From NCBI GenBank assembly GCA_003231645.1, contig QIIW01000082.1:25720-89719 (forward strand): a DNA stretch of 64,000 bases, read 5' to 3'. The notes under the pieces were generated by a model, which ran no database searches, had not been told where the DNA came from, and saw only the letters and a program-made list of their open reading frames with translations. A program made the translations under genes and the position numbers. Source of the stretch: Acidimicrobiia bacterium. GTDB lineage: Bacteria; Actinomycetota; Acidimicrobiia; Acidimicrobiales; Aldehydirespiratoraceae. Shown in pieces: positions 1 through 9,723 of the stretch (within the stretch, counting starts at the first letter, position 1; every line of letters begins with the position of its first letter).

Positions 1-259
1 GTGGCGCGCAGAGTCGGCGACGGTGTGATCGCGAGTATGGATGACCATCTCCTTGGTGCCGCTGACGTCCGGAGGTGATTTCGATGCGATCTCGGCCGCC
101 CGGGCCGCAGACATACGACGACCTGTGTGGGCGAGCTCACGCACGATCCCCGCCAGAACTCCGGAATCATGGAGTTGAGCTCGTCGGGGCGTGACAGCCT
201 CAGATGTCCAACCCCGCCGGCCTCGTCGATCTCGAAACAGATGTATCCCGTGGGGCGAA
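1..259 (-). pseudogene. Decayed enoyl-CoA hydratase/isomerase (crotonase family) remnant, runs off the window edge
   Basis: Read on the minus strand just after the PfkB stop codon, one frame gives a typical crotonase N-terminus (FEIDEAGGVGHLRLSRP then DELNSMIPEFWR). Near 145-153 the frame shifts and another frame continues with IVRELAHTGRRMSAARAA, then EIASKSPPDVSGTKEMV and HTRDHTVADS to the window edge. These pieces match the start, a middle helix and the C-terminal helix of enoyl-CoA hydratases, but the oxyanion-hole and catalytic middle (about 150 residues) and a second short stretch are missing. No clear start codon remains. Loss of the core plus a frameshift makes it a pseudogene. The substrate of the ancestor cannot be told. 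The rest of the C-terminus lies outside the window. Confidence 0.72.
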
Positions 260-1237
260 TCAGTGGATCAGAGAGGACAAGCTCTGTCGCGGGCGAGCAC
301 CGATGTGGGATATCACCTCGGCCGCCGCCAGTCCGCCGAGACGGGCGCACTGCTCAGGATCGGCGCCGTGGGAGATTCCGTAGAGGAAACCGGCGGCATA
401 CAGATCGCCGGCACCGGTGGCGTCGACGACACGATCGACCTCGGCCGCCGGAACCATCCACGTGTCGTCGCCGGCCACCACCACGGAGCCTGATGCGGAT
501 CGGGTGAGTGCCGACACCTCGACCATGTCGCGGATCCAGCGGGACGCCGCGGCAAAGTCGTCGGTCCGGAAAAGAGAGCAGATCTCGGCCTCGTTGGCAA
601 AGACCAGGTCGACTCTGTCGGTGAGAAGGTCGAGCCATTCGTCGCGGTGGCGGTCGACGCAGAACGAGTCGGAGAGCGTGAGCGAAACCTTGCGACCGCC
701 GGCGTGGGCGATGTCCATCGCTCGGCGCATGGCAGCCTTGGCGACCTCGGCATCCCACAGGTAGCCCTCGCAGTAGGTGACTGCCGCCGAGGCCACGACC
801 TCCTCGTCGACGTCGTCGGGCGCGAGATCGACCGACTTGCCGAGAAACGTGTTCATGGTGCGTTCCGCGTCGGGTGTGACCTGGATGAGGCAGCGGGCCG
901 TTGGCGGGCCGTCGGTGCCGGGCACGACGTCGAAGGCCACACCGGCCGCCCTCAGATCGTGAACGAATACCGCGCCAAGCTGATCGTCGCGGACCTTGCC
1001 CACGTAGGCGGCGCGGCCACCGAGACTAACGAGCCCCACGACCGTGTTGGCGGCCGATCCGCCGGAACTCTCGATCCCGGGTGGCATCAGCTCATAGAGC
1101 GACGTGGCACGGTCGGCGTCGATGAGGGTCATGGCCCCCTTCACCAGTCCGTGGTCGTCAATGAACCCGGCGGTCACGGTCGAGATGACATCAACGATCG
1201 CGTTTCCGATGCCGACGACATCGATTTGCGGTTCCAC
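260..1237 (-). CDS. PfkB-family sugar/adenosine kinase
   Basis: A 325-residue ribokinase-fold (PfkB) kinase. The N-terminus VVGIGNAIVDVIS and the SGGSAANTVVGLVSLGG stretch form the substrate-binding half. The C-terminal signature DATGAGDLYAAGF (residues about 272-284) carries the anion hole and the catalytic aspartate of GAGD. The closest functional group by sequence flavour is adenosine kinase (ATP + adenosine to AMP + ADP), acting in the cytosol, but sugar kinases of the family cannot be excluded. The start is a GTG at 1237 preceded by GGGAG at suitable spacing. The gene appears monocistronic, with only a crotonase remnant downstream. Family assignment is firm, substrate is inference. Confidence 0.9.
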   Translation of the reverse strand: MEPQIDVVGIGNAIVDVISTVTAGFIDDHGLVKGAMTLIDADRATSLYELMPPGIESSGGSAANTVVGLVSLGGRAAYVGKVRDDQLGAVFVHDLRAAGVAFDVVPGTDGPPTARCLIQVTPDAERTMNTFLGKSVDLAPDDVDEEVVASAAVTYCEGYLWDAEVAKAAMRRAMDIAHAGGRKVSLTLSDSFCVDRHRDEWLDLLTDRVDLVFANEAEICSLFRTDDFAAASRWIRDMVEVSALTRSASGSVVVAGDDTWMVPAAEVDRVVDATGAGDLYAAGFLYGISHGADPEQCARLGGLAAAEVISHIGARPRQSLSSLIH

Positions 1238-1320
1238 GGCTGGCTCCCGGGTCGATTCAGAGACGCGAGGACCCTAGCGCTGTCGGGCCGATATCGGTGG
1301 GTACCCGCGACCCACCGGTT

Positions 1321-1458
1321 TCAGGCCGCGTGACGTTCGTCTCGACCGACGGCGATCGCCTCGGCAAATGACTGGTCATCGATGTCGAACCCCGAGTCGG
1401 GCCACTCGATCGAATCGATCGACTCGCGCTCGCCGACGAACATTTCACGACTTCGCAT
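1321..1458 (-). CDS. Possible small acidic protein of unknown function
   Basis: A 45-codon reading frame (MRSREMFVGERESIDSIEWP...) ending in GRDERHAA lies between the PfkB kinase and the divergent aminopeptidase. Its third positions are mostly G or C as in neighbouring genes, and it is acidic with no cysteines or membrane segment. An alternative ATG at 1506 would add 16 residues. Neither start has a strong Shine-Dalgarno sequence; a TTGACA hexamer sits at about 1555-1560 on the same strand without a convincing -10 box. I recognise no family. It may be a real small gene or a chance frame. Confidence 0.35.
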   Translation of the reverse strand: MRSREMFVGERESIDSIEWPDSGFDIDDQSFAEAIAVGRDERHAA

Positions 1459-1646
1459 GGGCACACCCACTTTCGAATCGTCGGATTTTTCGCTTCCGGC
1501 CTCCATAGAAGCGCAAATTCGTGTTACACGGGTGTCATTTGCTTTACGTTCCGGTGTCAAGTCGGGTCTCGGCGAGCCGACCGCCGCGATCTGCGCCGGA
1601 TTTACGGCGCTAGCCTGCTTCGAGCCGACGACTGGAAGCTGTGCCC

Positions 1647-4181
1647 ATGACCGTGCGTGACGCCGCAACCGACCCCCGGCTTCCCTCCGGTGTTTCCCCT
1701 CGCCACTACGAAATAGAACTCCGCCTCGACATCGCCACGACATCATTCACAGGCCGTGTGACCATCGAGATCGACTGTGGGCGGGTTACCGACGAGATCG
1801 TCTGCAATGCCGCCGATCTCGCGGTATCCGAACTCACCCTCGAGGTCGACGGCGTCTCATCGAGCCCGCGGTTCCGTCTCGATGCCGACACCGAACGCCT
1901 CCACGTCCATACCGACGAGTCTCTACCCGCCGGCCCGGCCAGGCTCATGATCGAGTTCAGCGGCACCCTCAACAACATGCTCAGGGGCTTCTACCGATCG
2001 ACCTACATCGACCGCGATGGCGCCGAGCAGGTCATGGCCGCCACCCAGTTCCAGTCGACCGACGCCAGACGCGCCTTCCCCTGCTGGGATGAACCCGCCT
2101 ACAAGGCCACCTTCCAGTCCACCCTCGTGGTTGACCCCGATCACCTGGCGGTGTCCAACACCGCGATCGTGTCGGACACCATCGACGTCGATGGTCTGCG
2201 GCGCGTGCGGTTCGCCCCGACGATGCCGATGTCGACCTACCTGGTCGCCTTCGTGGTCGGGCCACTCGAGGCCACCGATCCGATCGATGTCGGCGGAGTG
2301 CCGGTGCGAGTCGTCCACCGGCCCGGTCAGGGCCATCTCACGGGATTCGCCCTCGAAGTCGCCCGCCACGCCCTCGCTTTCTACGAGGACTACTACGACA
2401 TCGCCTATCCATCCGACAAACTCGACCTCGTGGCCGTTCCCGACTTCGCGTTCGGGGCGATGGAAAACCTCGGTTGCGTCACGTTCCGTGAGGTCCTGCT
2501 TCTGGTCGACCCCGAAGGTGCCAGCCAACCCGAACGACAGAGGGTGGCTGACGTGATCAACCACGAACTGGCCCACATGTGGTTTGGTGACCTGGTCACC
2601 ATGAAGTGGTGGGAGGGCATATGGCTCAACGAGGCCTTCGCCACTTTCATGGAAACCGCCTGCTCCGACCACTTCCGCCCCGACTGGGGTGTGTGGACCA
2701 CGTTCGGCCGGGCACGTGCCGCTGCGTTCGACACCGACGCCCTTCGTGCCACGCGGCCAATCGAGTACCCGGTCGTCTCGCCCGAGCAGGCCGAGGCGAT
2801 GTTCGACATCCTCACCTACGAAAAGGGAGCGTCCACCGTCCGCATGCTCGAGCAATACCTGGGAGAGACGGCGTTCCGCGACGGGGTCCGCCACTATCTG
2901 CGCACCCACTCCCACTCCAACGCCGACACCGGTGACCTGTGGGAATCTCTCGAGCATGTCACCGGTGAACCCGTCGGCCGGATCATGCGGAGCTGGATCT
3001 TCCAGGGTGGGTATCCCCTGGTGAGCGTCGACGGGACCTCCCACGGCGTGAGGTTGAGCCAAGCCCGCTTCACTCTCGATCCGGAAGCCGGCGATGAACG
3101 CCGGTGGAACATCCCGCTCCGGATCCGCGCCAGCGCCGACAAGACATCGTCGGCTCGAAGCGTTCTCCTCGACACGGCTTCGATCCAACTCACCGGCCCC
3201 GACCACGACATCGTCACCGCCAACGCCGACGGCTCCGGGTTCTACAGGGTCGAACTCGACCCGGTGATGCTCGAGCGGATCTGCGCCGGTGGCGGTGAAG
3301 ACCTCAACGCCCCCGAGCGGCATGCACTGGTTGATGATGCCTGGGCCCTCACCCTGGCCGGGCGACTCGACGCCGCCTCCTACCTCGCTCTGGCCGAAAG
3401 CTTCGCGTCCGACCCCGACCTCACCGTCTGGCAGGCGCTCTCCGTCGGATTCGCCGGACTCACCCATTTCATCGATACCCCCACCGAGTCCGCCCTCAGG
3501 ACCAGGATCGCCGAAGTCGTACGGCCCGCCGCCGACACGCTCGGTACCCAGCCGCCCAAGGGCGACAGCGACCGCACCCGCGAACTGCGTGCCACCCTCA
3601 TACGCCTGATGGGCACCGTCGGAAACGATTCCGCCACGATCGCCGAATGTCGACGCCTGATCGATCACCCCGACCCCACCATCGCGGCCGCGGCATTGTT
3701 CGTCGTTGCCCACCACGGCGACAACGACGACTTCCGACGCATTCGCGACGCGTGGCAGAACGCCGACGACCCCCAGAGCGAGCAACGAAACCTGCGATCT
3801 CTCGCCGACTTCCCCGATGCCCGGTTGGTCGGCTCCATCCTCGCTGACACGATCAACGGTGGCGTAAGAAGCCAGGACGGCCCCTATCTGATCCGACGTG
3901 CTCTCATCAACCGGCACGCCGGCTTGGCCACCTGGGCCTTCGTGGAGCACAACTGGGGTGCCATCAACGAGACCTTCCCGAGCAACTCGATCTCACGAAT
4001 GCTCGAAGGAATCGTCGCCCTCGACACCCCCGACGACGCCCGACGAGTAGCCGAATTTCTCGCGGCCCACCCGGTGCCTCAAGGTGAGAAGCCGATCGCT
4101 CAACACCTCGAGAGCCAGCAGATCAACGTTGCCGCCCGTCAGCGCGAGACAGAGCGCTTCTCGGCGTGGATCGCGTCATGA
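1647..4181 (+). CDS. pepN: M1-family aminopeptidase N
   Basis: An 844-residue zinc metallo-aminopeptidase that removes N-terminal residues from peptides, probably cytosolic since no signal peptide is seen. The GAMEN exopeptidase motif is present (FGAMENLG, about residues 269-276). The zinc site HELAH is at about 306-310, with the third ligand in NEAFATF about 19 residues later. A C-terminal ERAP1-like helical domain follows, giving the usual full length of bacterial PepN-like enzymes. ATG 1647 is preferred over the in-frame GTG at 1641 because GGAAG at 1634-1638 is correctly spaced only for the ATG. It is followed after 41 bases by a phosphoesterase gene on the same strand. No frame damage is seen. 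Confidence 0.95.
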   Translation: MTVRDAATDPRLPSGVSPRHYEIELRLDIATTSFTGRVTIEIDCGRVTDEIVCNAADLAVSELTLEVDGVSSSPRFRLDADTERLHVHTDESLPAGPARLMIEFSGTLNNMLRGFYRSTYIDRDGAEQVMAATQFQSTDARRAFPCWDEPAYKATFQSTLVVDPDHLAVSNTAIVSDTIDVDGLRRVRFAPTMPMSTYLVAFVVGPLEATDPIDVGGVPVRVVHRPGQGHLTGFALEVARHALAFYEDYYDIAYPSDKLDLVAVPDFAFGAMENLGCVTFREVLLLVDPEGASQPERQRVADVINHELAHMWFGDLVTMKWWEGIWLNEAFATFMETACSDHFRPDWGVWTTFGRARAAAFDTDALRATRPIEYPVVSPEQAEAMFDILTYEKGASTVRMLEQYLGETAFRDGVRHYLRTHSHSNADTGDLWESLEHVTGEPVGRIMRSWIFQGGYPLVSVDGTSHGVRLSQARFTLDPEAGDERRWNIPLRIRASADKTSSARSVLLDTASIQLTGPDHDIVTANADGSGFYRVELDPVMLERICAGGGEDLNAPERHALVDDAWALTLAGRLDAASYLALAESFASDPDLTVWQALSVGFAGLTHFIDTPTESALRTRIAEVVRPAADTLGTQPPKGDSDRTRELRATLIRLMGTVGNDSATIAECRRLIDHPDPTIAAAALFVVAHHGDNDDFRRIRDAWQNADDPQSEQRNLRSLADFPDARLVGSILADTINGGVRSQDGPYLIRRALINRHAGLATWAFVEHNWGAINETFPSNSISRMLEGIVALDTPDDARRVAEFLAAHPVPQGEKPIAQHLESQQINVAARQRETERFSAWIAS

Positions 4182-4222
4182 CGCCCGCTCACACTCCGGG
4201 TCCTCTCGGCCGATAGCACACC

Positions 4223-5470
4223 GTGGCCTTCACCCTCCCGTTCACGGCACTACCTGCGATCGAAGTATTCGCCGTCGATCACGATGGCGCCCAGATCGCC
4301 TGGCGTGGTCTCCCGGCCGGAGTCCTCGCCGCCGTGGTCGGCGACAAGGAGATGCTGCTCGGTGAGGCCGGCCGCCCCGGCGTCGGGGAGATCCGCGGGC
4401 TGGCCGCCGGGTCGTCTCATCGTGTCGATCTCTACGTCGGGCGGATACTCACCAGCCGACTCACGATCGACATCCCGCCAAGGCTTCCCGGGCGTCTTCT
4501 CTTGAAGATCGCGACCATCAGCGACATGCACCTCGGCGAGGAGACGTTCGGACTCACCAGAACGATGCGCGACCGGACCGAGGCGACCGACCATTATCCG
4601 CTCCGCTGCACGCTGGCCGCGGTTCGCGAAGCGAAGTCGTGGGGGGCCCAGTTGATCGTGTTCAAGGGCGACATCACCCAATCCGGCCAGCCGGTCCACT
4701 GGGACCTGTTCGACCGTGTCCTCGATGAACTCGACGTGCCGATCATGGCGGTGCCCGGCAACCACGACGTGGTCGGGATCAAAGGTTCGATCGACCATCG
4801 TCGAGCGCTTGAACTTCGCGGGCTCGACAGCCACGAAGTCCAGATCCGTGACCACGGCGCCACCCGGGTGATCGCCGTCGACTCCACGATCCCCAGGAAG
4901 GGGTCAGGCACCTTCCACGGACGATTCGACGCACTGATGTCGGCGGTCGACACCGACCAACGCGTTCTCATGTTCACCCACCACCACTTCGAATACACCC
5001 CCGTCCGCTATTTCTGGCCACCGGGAGTTCGTTCGACCGAGTCGGCCGGAGTCCTGGAAGCGTTGGCCGGCGTGAATCCCGACATCCTCATCTCGTCGGG
5101 GCACACCCATCGGAACCGCTCACGCACCACTGCCGGCCTGTTGGTGACCGAGGTCGGATCGGTGAAGGATCACCCAGGCGTGTGGGCCGGCTACGAGGTC
5201 CATCAGGGTGGGGTTCGCCAGACCGTCAGACGAGTCGCCGAGCCATCCTGCGTCGAGTGGACCGACCGCACCAGCACGGCAGTGGTCGGTGTGTGGGGCC
5301 GCTGGTCACCCGGTTCGATCGACCAGCGCTCGGTGAGTCATCTGTGGACGAGAGCCCCGAGGGGCGAACCATCGCCGGCATCGGAACCCGACGTGTCGGC
5401 CGGCCACCGTGCCGTGGCCGGAGGGTCGCAGGACAACCGAACCGGGCAGCCGAAGCCGAGAGCCGGCTAG
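4223..5470 (+). CDS. Calcineurin-like metallophosphoesterase with N-terminal beta-domain
   Basis: A 415-residue protein. Residues 1-90 look like a beta-rich accessory domain. The metallophosphoesterase core then shows all di-metal motifs: SDMHLG (D101, H103), KGD (D150), PGNHD (N180, H181), the THHH run near 245 and SGHTH near 293. It should hydrolyse a phosphomonoester or phosphodiester; the substrate is unknown. After the core there is a long polar low-complexity tail (about 80 residues) ending in QPKPRAG. The start is GTG 4223. Its stop codon TAG occupies 5468-5470 and overlaps the stop of the convergent ribH in a shared CTAG palindrome. Confidence 0.85.
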   Translation: MAFTLPFTALPAIEVFAVDHDGAQIAWRGLPAGVLAAVVGDKEMLLGEAGRPGVGEIRGLAAGSSHRVDLYVGRILTSRLTIDIPPRLPGRLLLKIATISDMHLGEETFGLTRTMRDRTEATDHYPLRCTLAAVREAKSWGAQLIVFKGDITQSGQPVHWDLFDRVLDELDVPIMAVPGNHDVVGIKGSIDHRRALELRGLDSHEVQIRDHGATRVIAVDSTIPRKGSGTFHGRFDALMSAVDTDQRVLMFTHHHFEYTPVRYFWPPGVRSTESAGVLEALAGVNPDILISSGHTHRNRSRTTAGLLVTEVGSVKDHPGVWAGYEVHQGGVRQTVRRVAEPSCVEWTDRTSTAVVGVWGRWSPGSIDQRSVSHLWTRAPRGEPSPASEPDVSAGHRAVAGGSQDNRTGQPKPRAG

Positions 5471-5925
5471 CCCTGAGTGATGAGCCCGGCCATCTCCACC
5501 GCGGCCAGCGCCGCGTCGGATCCCTTGTTGCCCGACTTGGTGCCGGCACGCTCCACGGCTTGATCAATCGTGTCGGTGGTCAACACACCGAAGATCACCG
5601 GTACGCCCGTGTCGATGCCTGCGGCCGCGATTCCCGATGCGGCCTGCGAGCACACGTAGTCGAAATGAGGGGTCGCTCCCCTGATCACCGCCCCCAGGCA
5701 GATAACGGCGTCAACTCCCGACCCGGCTCTCAGCTTGGCCACCATCGGCAACTCGAACGCACCCGGAACCCAGGTGAGGTCGATGTCGTCGTCACCGACA
5801 CCGAGTCGCATGAGCATGTCGTGGGCGCCGTAAACGAGCTCACGCACGATCGCGTCGTTGAAGCGGGCAGCAACGATGCTGACCCGCAGCCCCGATCCGT
5901 GGAGGGTGTTGTGTCGCTCGATCAT
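5467..5925 (-). CDS. ribH: 6,7-dimethyl-8-ribityllumazine synthase
   Basis: A 152-residue lumazine synthase, the penultimate enzyme of riboflavin synthesis. It condenses 5-amino-6-ribitylaminouracil with 3,4-dihydroxy-2-butanone 4-phosphate, usually as a 60-mer or decamer. Motifs visible are [10 protein letters not shown] (substrate loop), [25 protein letters not shown] with the catalytic histidine, and [16 protein letters not shown] near the C-terminus. The ATG at 5925 overlaps the ribBA stop (ATGA), indicating translational coupling. It is the last gene of the ribE-ribBA-ribH string. Confidence 0.97.
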   Translation of the reverse strand: MIERHNTLHGSGLRVSIVAARFNDAIVRELVYGAHDMLMRLGVGDDDIDLTWVPGAFELPMVAKLRAGSGVDAVICLGAVIRGATPHFDYVCSQAASGIAAAGIDTGVPVIFGVLTTDTIDQAVERAGTKSGNKGSDAALAAVEMAGLITQG

Positions 5926-7160
5926 GAGATCTCCGATTCGTGGGCATCGGACGGCTGGATGTGCAGGTCGTGGCCCATACGATTGCGCTTGGTCTCGAGG
6001 TATCGAATGTTCTCCGGGTTGGGATCTATCTCGATCGGCACCCGCTCGGTGATCTCGAGGCCATAGCCTTCGAGCCCGCCGAACTTGGTCGGGTTGTTGG
6101 TCATCAGCCTCATGGCACTGACCCCGAGGTCGGCCAGAATGTTGGCACCCACGCCATATTCGCGAGAATCCACGGGGAGGCCCTGAGCCGAGTTCGCGTC
6201 GACCGTGTCGAGCCCGTCATCCTGAAGCGCGTAGGCACGGATCTTGTGGGCTATGCCGATGCCGCGGCCCTCATGGCCGCGCAGGTAGACGAGCACACCC
6301 CTTCCCTCCTCACCGATGCGCTGGAGGGCAAGCTGTAGTTGCGGCCCACAATCACAACGGGTGGACGCCAGGATGTCGCCGGTGAGACATTCGCTGTGGA
6401 CTCTGACCAACGGCGGTTCGCCACCATCGACATCGCCCATCACGTAGGCCACATGCTCGACGCCATCGAGAACGGACCGGTAGGCGTGGGCCATGAACTC
6501 GCCGTAGGCGGTAGGGATACGAGCGGCCGCGAAGTGCTGAACCAGTTTCTCGCTGCGGCGACGGTAGCGGATCAGATCGGCGATCGAGATGAGTGACAGG
6601 CCGTGCTCGTCGGCGAACCTGCGGCAGTCGGGCAACCGCATCATCGTTCCGTCCTCGTTGACGATTTCGCAGAGCACCCCCACCTCGGGCCGACCGCTCA
6701 TGTGACACAGGTCGACCGCGGCTTCGGTGTGGCCCGCCCGCTTGAGCACTCCACCGGGGCGGGCCCTCAACGGGAAGATGTGTCCGGGACGCGAGAACTC
6801 GCGAGGATCGGAATCGGAGTCGGCCAACGCCCGGACGGTGCGGCTGCGATCGCCGGCCGAGATGCCGGTGGAGTTGCCGGCGATCAGATCAACCGTGACG
6901 GTGAAGGCCGTGCGGTGCGATTCGGTGTTCTCGTTCACCATCAGCGGGAGCCTGAGACGATCGGCGGTCTCGTCGCGCATGGGGGCACAGATGACGCCAC
7001 TCGTGTAGCGGATCATCAGCGCCATCTTTTCCTCGGTCATGGCATCGGCCGCGATGATCAGATCGCCTTCGTTCTCACGGTCCTCGTCGTCGACGACCAC
7101 GAGAAACTCACCGCGACGGAACGCGTCAAGCGCATCTTCGATGGGGTCGAGCTGGGTCAT
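5922..7160 (-). CDS. ribBA: Bifunctional 3,4-dihydroxy-2-butanone-4-phosphate synthase / GTP cyclohydrolase II
   Basis: A 412-residue two-domain enzyme supplying both precursors of riboflavin. The N-terminal DHBP synthase domain (residues about 1-205) has [12 protein letters not shown] and the RPGHIFPL and GHTEAAVDL motifs. The C-terminal GTP cyclohydrolase II domain has the zinc-binding [20 protein letters not shown] (three cysteines) and the GHEGRGIG loop. The ATG at 7160 overlaps the ribE stop, and AAGGAGGG lies just upstream within ribE, a near-perfect ribosome binding site. No ribD (deaminase/reductase) is adjacent, so that step must be encoded elsewhere. Confidence 0.97.
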   Translation of the reverse strand: MTQLDPIEDALDAFRRGEFLVVVDDEDRENEGDLIIAADAMTEEKMALMIRYTSGVICAPMRDETADRLRLPLMVNENTESHRTAFTVTVDLIAGNSTGISAGDRSRTVRALADSDSDPREFSRPGHIFPLRARPGGVLKRAGHTEAAVDLCHMSGRPEVGVLCEIVNEDGTMMRLPDCRRFADEHGLSLISIADLIRYRRRSEKLVQHFAAARIPTAYGEFMAHAYRSVLDGVEHVAYVMGDVDGGEPPLVRVHSECLTGDILASTRCDCGPQLQLALQRIGEEGRGVLVYLRGHEGRGIGIAHKIRAYALQDDGLDTVDANSAQGLPVDSREYGVGANILADLGVSAMRLMTNNPTKFGGLEGYGLEITERVPIEIDPNPENIRYLETKRNRMGHDLHIQPSDAHESEIS

Positions 7161-7768
7161 GGCTGCCCTCCTTGGAGAGTGGGCCGGATCAGGCGTTCGA
7201 CGTACTTCGCCAGAACATCGGCTTCGATGTTGACCAGGTCGCCGGCGTGCCTGAGGCCGAGCACGGTCACCTCATGAGTGTGGGGAATGACCGCTGTGGA
7301 GAATGTGGTGGGCGTGATCGCCGTGACAGTGAGGCTAACCCCGTCGATCGCCACCGAGCCCTTCTCGACGATGTAGTCGGACAGAGAGCCGGGCAGCTCG
7401 AACTCGTAGAGCCAGGATCCGTCCGGGAGCCCGTCGACGGACACCACCGCGGCCGTGGCGTCTATGTGCCCTTGTACTACGTGGCCACCGAATCTTCCGG
7501 CGGCCGACAACGGCCGCTCGAGATTGACCCGATCGCCGGGGCCGAGTCGGCCGATGTTGGTCCGGCTGAGGGTTTCCGGGACGGCATCGGCCGCCCACCA
7601 TCCGTCGCCCATGTCGACCACGGTGAGGCAGCAGCCGTTGACGGCCATCGACGACCCGATCTCGACATCGGCGAGAACGACCTCGGCACCGACCTCGACA
7701 CGCGCCCCGCCCCCACTGGGGACCAGGCCACGAATGGTTCCCATCTCTTCCACGATCCCTGTGAACAT
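7157..7768 (-). CDS. ribE: Riboflavin synthase, alpha chain
   Basis: A 203-residue riboflavin synthase that dismutates two lumazines to riboflavin. Two lumazine-binding beta-barrel repeats are seen: MFTGIVEEMGT in the first and GGHVVQGHIDATA opening the second. The ATG at 7768 gives the canonical MFTGI start and is preceded by AGGAAG about 10 bases away; an in-frame start at 7789 would add an atypical heptapeptide. It overlaps ribBA by four bases and is followed directly by ribBA and ribH. Only about 60 bases separate it from ribF, too short for an FMN riboswitch. Confidence 0.95.
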   Translation of the reverse strand: MFTGIVEEMGTIRGLVPSGGGARVEVGAEVVLADVEIGSSMAVNGCCLTVVDMGDGWWAADAVPETLSRTNIGRLGPGDRVNLERPLSAAGRFGGHVVQGHIDATAAVVSVDGLPDGSWLYEFELPGSLSDYIVEKGSVAIDGVSLTVTAITPTTFSTAVIPHTHEVTVLGLRHAGDLVNIEADVLAKYVERLIRPTLQGGQP

Positions 7769-7830
7769 TCCCGGAACACTTCCTGTCATCTAGACGATCG
7801 AGTCGATGCCGAACTCGGCCGGAGCGCAAT

Positions 7831-8778
7831 TCACGCCACACCCAACGCCCGGCGGGCCGCGTCGACATCGGTCTTCAGTTGGGCCACCAATTGATCGACG
7901 CCCTCGAACTTCCGCTCGCTGCGGAGAAACACCGTGAACACGACCGACATGGTCTCACCGTAGAGGTCACCGTCGAAATCGATGACATGGACCTCGAGCA
8001 GCGACTGGCCGGCGTCGTCGTAGAACGTGGGTCGCCGGCCGATGTTGATCGCGCACGGATGGCACGAGCCGTCCTCTCGGGTGCACCAGCCGGCATAGAC
8101 CCCGTCGGCCGGCCAGGCCATCAGCATCGGAACCGGGATGTTGGCGGTGGGAAAGCCGATCGCCCACCCACGCCGGTCCCCGTGCTGCACCTCGCCCCGA
8201 ACTTCATAAGGTCGGCCCAGCATGGCGGCGGCCCGCTTCACGTCGCCACCGGCCAGGGCTCGGCGGATTGCCGTTGACGACACCGGCTCGCCGGCATCGG
8301 CGTCGTGTCGGATCAGCTCGAGCGGGTAGACCTCGAACCCCCATATCTCACCGAGGCGCGCCAACTCCTCGACGTTGCCGCTCCGGCCCTTGCCAAAGTG
8401 GAAGTCCTCTCCGACCACGACAGCCTTGGCGTGGAGAGCATCGAAAAACACCTGCTCAACGAACTTGTCGGGCGGCGTTGCCGCCCGCGCTTCGTCGAAC
8501 TCGATCACGTACGCATAGTCGATGCCCTGGGCCGCGATGAGTTCGAGTTTCTGATCGAGCGTGGTGAGCAGCCGCGGTGCACTCTGAGGCCGCACGACGT
8601 GCGCTGGGTGCGAATCGAAGGTGACGACCGCCGAGGCGACGCCAAGACGATCGGCGACCTGGCGGACGCAGCGGAACACTTCCTGATGCCCCAGATGGAC
8701 GCCGTCGAACACCCCGATGGTGGCGGCGACCGCCAGCGACGAAGGCAGGTGGTCCAGCTGATCATGGAGAGTTTCCAC
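7831..8778 (-). CDS. ribF: Bifunctional riboflavin kinase / FAD synthetase
   Basis: A 315-residue flavokinase/FAD synthetase converting riboflavin to FMN and then FAD. The N-terminal nucleotidyltransferase domain has GVFDGVHLGHQ and a later SSTAIRRAL motif. The C-terminal kinase domain has GDRRGWAIGFPTANI and the PADGVYAGW stretch. The GTG at 8778 is preceded by CGGAGG at good spacing. It sits downstream of rbfA and truB, the usual position of ribF, and directly upstream of the ribE-ribBA-ribH genes. Confidence 0.96.
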   Translation of the reverse strand: METLHDQLDHLPSSLAVAATIGVFDGVHLGHQEVFRCVRQVADRLGVASAVVTFDSHPAHVVRPQSAPRLLTTLDQKLELIAAQGIDYAYVIEFDEARAATPPDKFVEQVFFDALHAKAVVVGEDFHFGKGRSGNVEELARLGEIWGFEVYPLELIRHDADAGEPVSSTAIRRALAGGDVKRAAAMLGRPYEVRGEVQHGDRRGWAIGFPTANIPVPMLMAWPADGVYAGWCTREDGSCHPCAINIGRRPTFYDDAGQSLLEVHVIDFDGDLYGETMSVVFTVFLRSERKFEGVDQLVAQLKTDVDAARRALGVA

Positions 8779-8838
8779 TCGCGAGAACCTCCGTTGTCCC
8801 GTCGGGAACGCTATCGCCGAGGGCCATCGGCCCGTCGC

Positions 8839-9723
8839 TCAGCGAGGTATCACCACCATCGGCTTGAGCCCACGCGGATGGCGCTCGTAGACGGCCAAGA
8901 GTCCTCCCGACGCTTCGAACACCGCCCACGGCCCGGCCGCCCCGTGCACCCCCAGCCTCTCCGGGGACAGGACACGACCGTGACCGACCTCGATCGCCAC
9001 ATCATCGTTGACGGTGACCGCCGCGAGATGCCGAACGGCAACCGACACCGGAAGCAGGCTTGGAGTCTCCATCTGGTCGGCCCCGGCCAGCGTGAAACTG
9101 CCGACGGCCGTGCGGCGAAGATTACGAAGATGCGCCCCACCACCGAGGGCGACCCCGAGGTCGGCGGCGAGAGAACGGACATATGTCCCCGATGAGCAAT
9201 CAACCTCGCAGCGCCACACACCCGCGTCCTCCGCGACCGGGGCGACCTCGAATCGGTGGACGGTGACCGGGCGGGGCGGTCGCTCGATCACCTTGCCCTC
9301 GCGGGCGAGTTCGTGGAGCCTGCGGCCCCCGATCTTCACCGCCGACACCATGGGTGGAATCTGTTGTATCGGACCGGTCAGCGCGGCTACCGCCGACCTC
9401 ACGTCCTCGTCGCTGATCGCGGACATGTCGTGGGTGGCCGTGACCTCGCCTGATGCGTCGAGCGTGTCGGTCTCGGTGCCGAGGACGATCTCGCCGACGT
9501 AGGACTTTGGGAGTTCGGTCATGAATCGGAGCAGACGGGTCGCCTTGCCCACACCGAGGACGAGAACCCCCGTGGCATCGGGGTCGAGGGTGCCGGAGTG
9601 ACCGACCCGGCGCGTCCCGAGGATCCCTCGGCTCTTGGCCACCACATCGTGGCTGGTCCATCCGGCCGGCTTGTCGATGACGACCACGCCATCGACACCG
9701 GGGTCAGGTCCTCGTCTCGCCAT
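8839..9723 (-). CDS. truB: tRNA pseudouridine-55 synthase
   Basis: A 294-residue pseudouridine synthase that modifies U55 in the T-loop of tRNAs. The catalytic motif HSGTLDPDATGVL contains the nucleophilic aspartate, preceded by the family signature VDGVVVIDKPAGWTSHDVV. The C-terminal part (residues about 230-294) resembles a short PUA-like extension. The ATG at 9723 (MARRGPDPG) is chosen because the frame further upstream is arginine-rich read-through antisense in character. The start overlaps the end of rbfA by 20 bases, so the two are probably co-translated. Confidence 0.95.
   Translation of the reverse strand: MARRGPDPGVDGVVVIDKPAGWTSHDVVAKSRGILGTRRVGHSGTLDPDATGVLVLGVGKATRLLRFMTELPKSYVGEIVLGTETDTLDASGEVTATHDMSAISDEDVRSAVAALTGPIQQIPPMVSAVKIGGRRLHELAREGKVIERPPRPVTVHRFEVAPVAEDAGVWRCEVDCSSGTYVRSLAADLGVALGGGAHLRNLRRTAVGSFTLAGADQMETPSLLPVSVAVRHLAAVTVNDDVAIEVGHGRVLSPERLGVHGAAGPWAVFEASGGLLAVYERHPRGLKPMVVIPR

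Noticed and set aside
1923..3950. A 675-codon open frame antisense to pepN
   Set aside because: High-GC codon bias leaves antisense frames open; composition is Gly/Val/Asp-rich without domains, and pepN is complete on the other strand.
7769..7830. FMN riboswitch upstream of ribE
   Set aside because: The gap is only about 60 bases and lacks the conserved RFN blocks.
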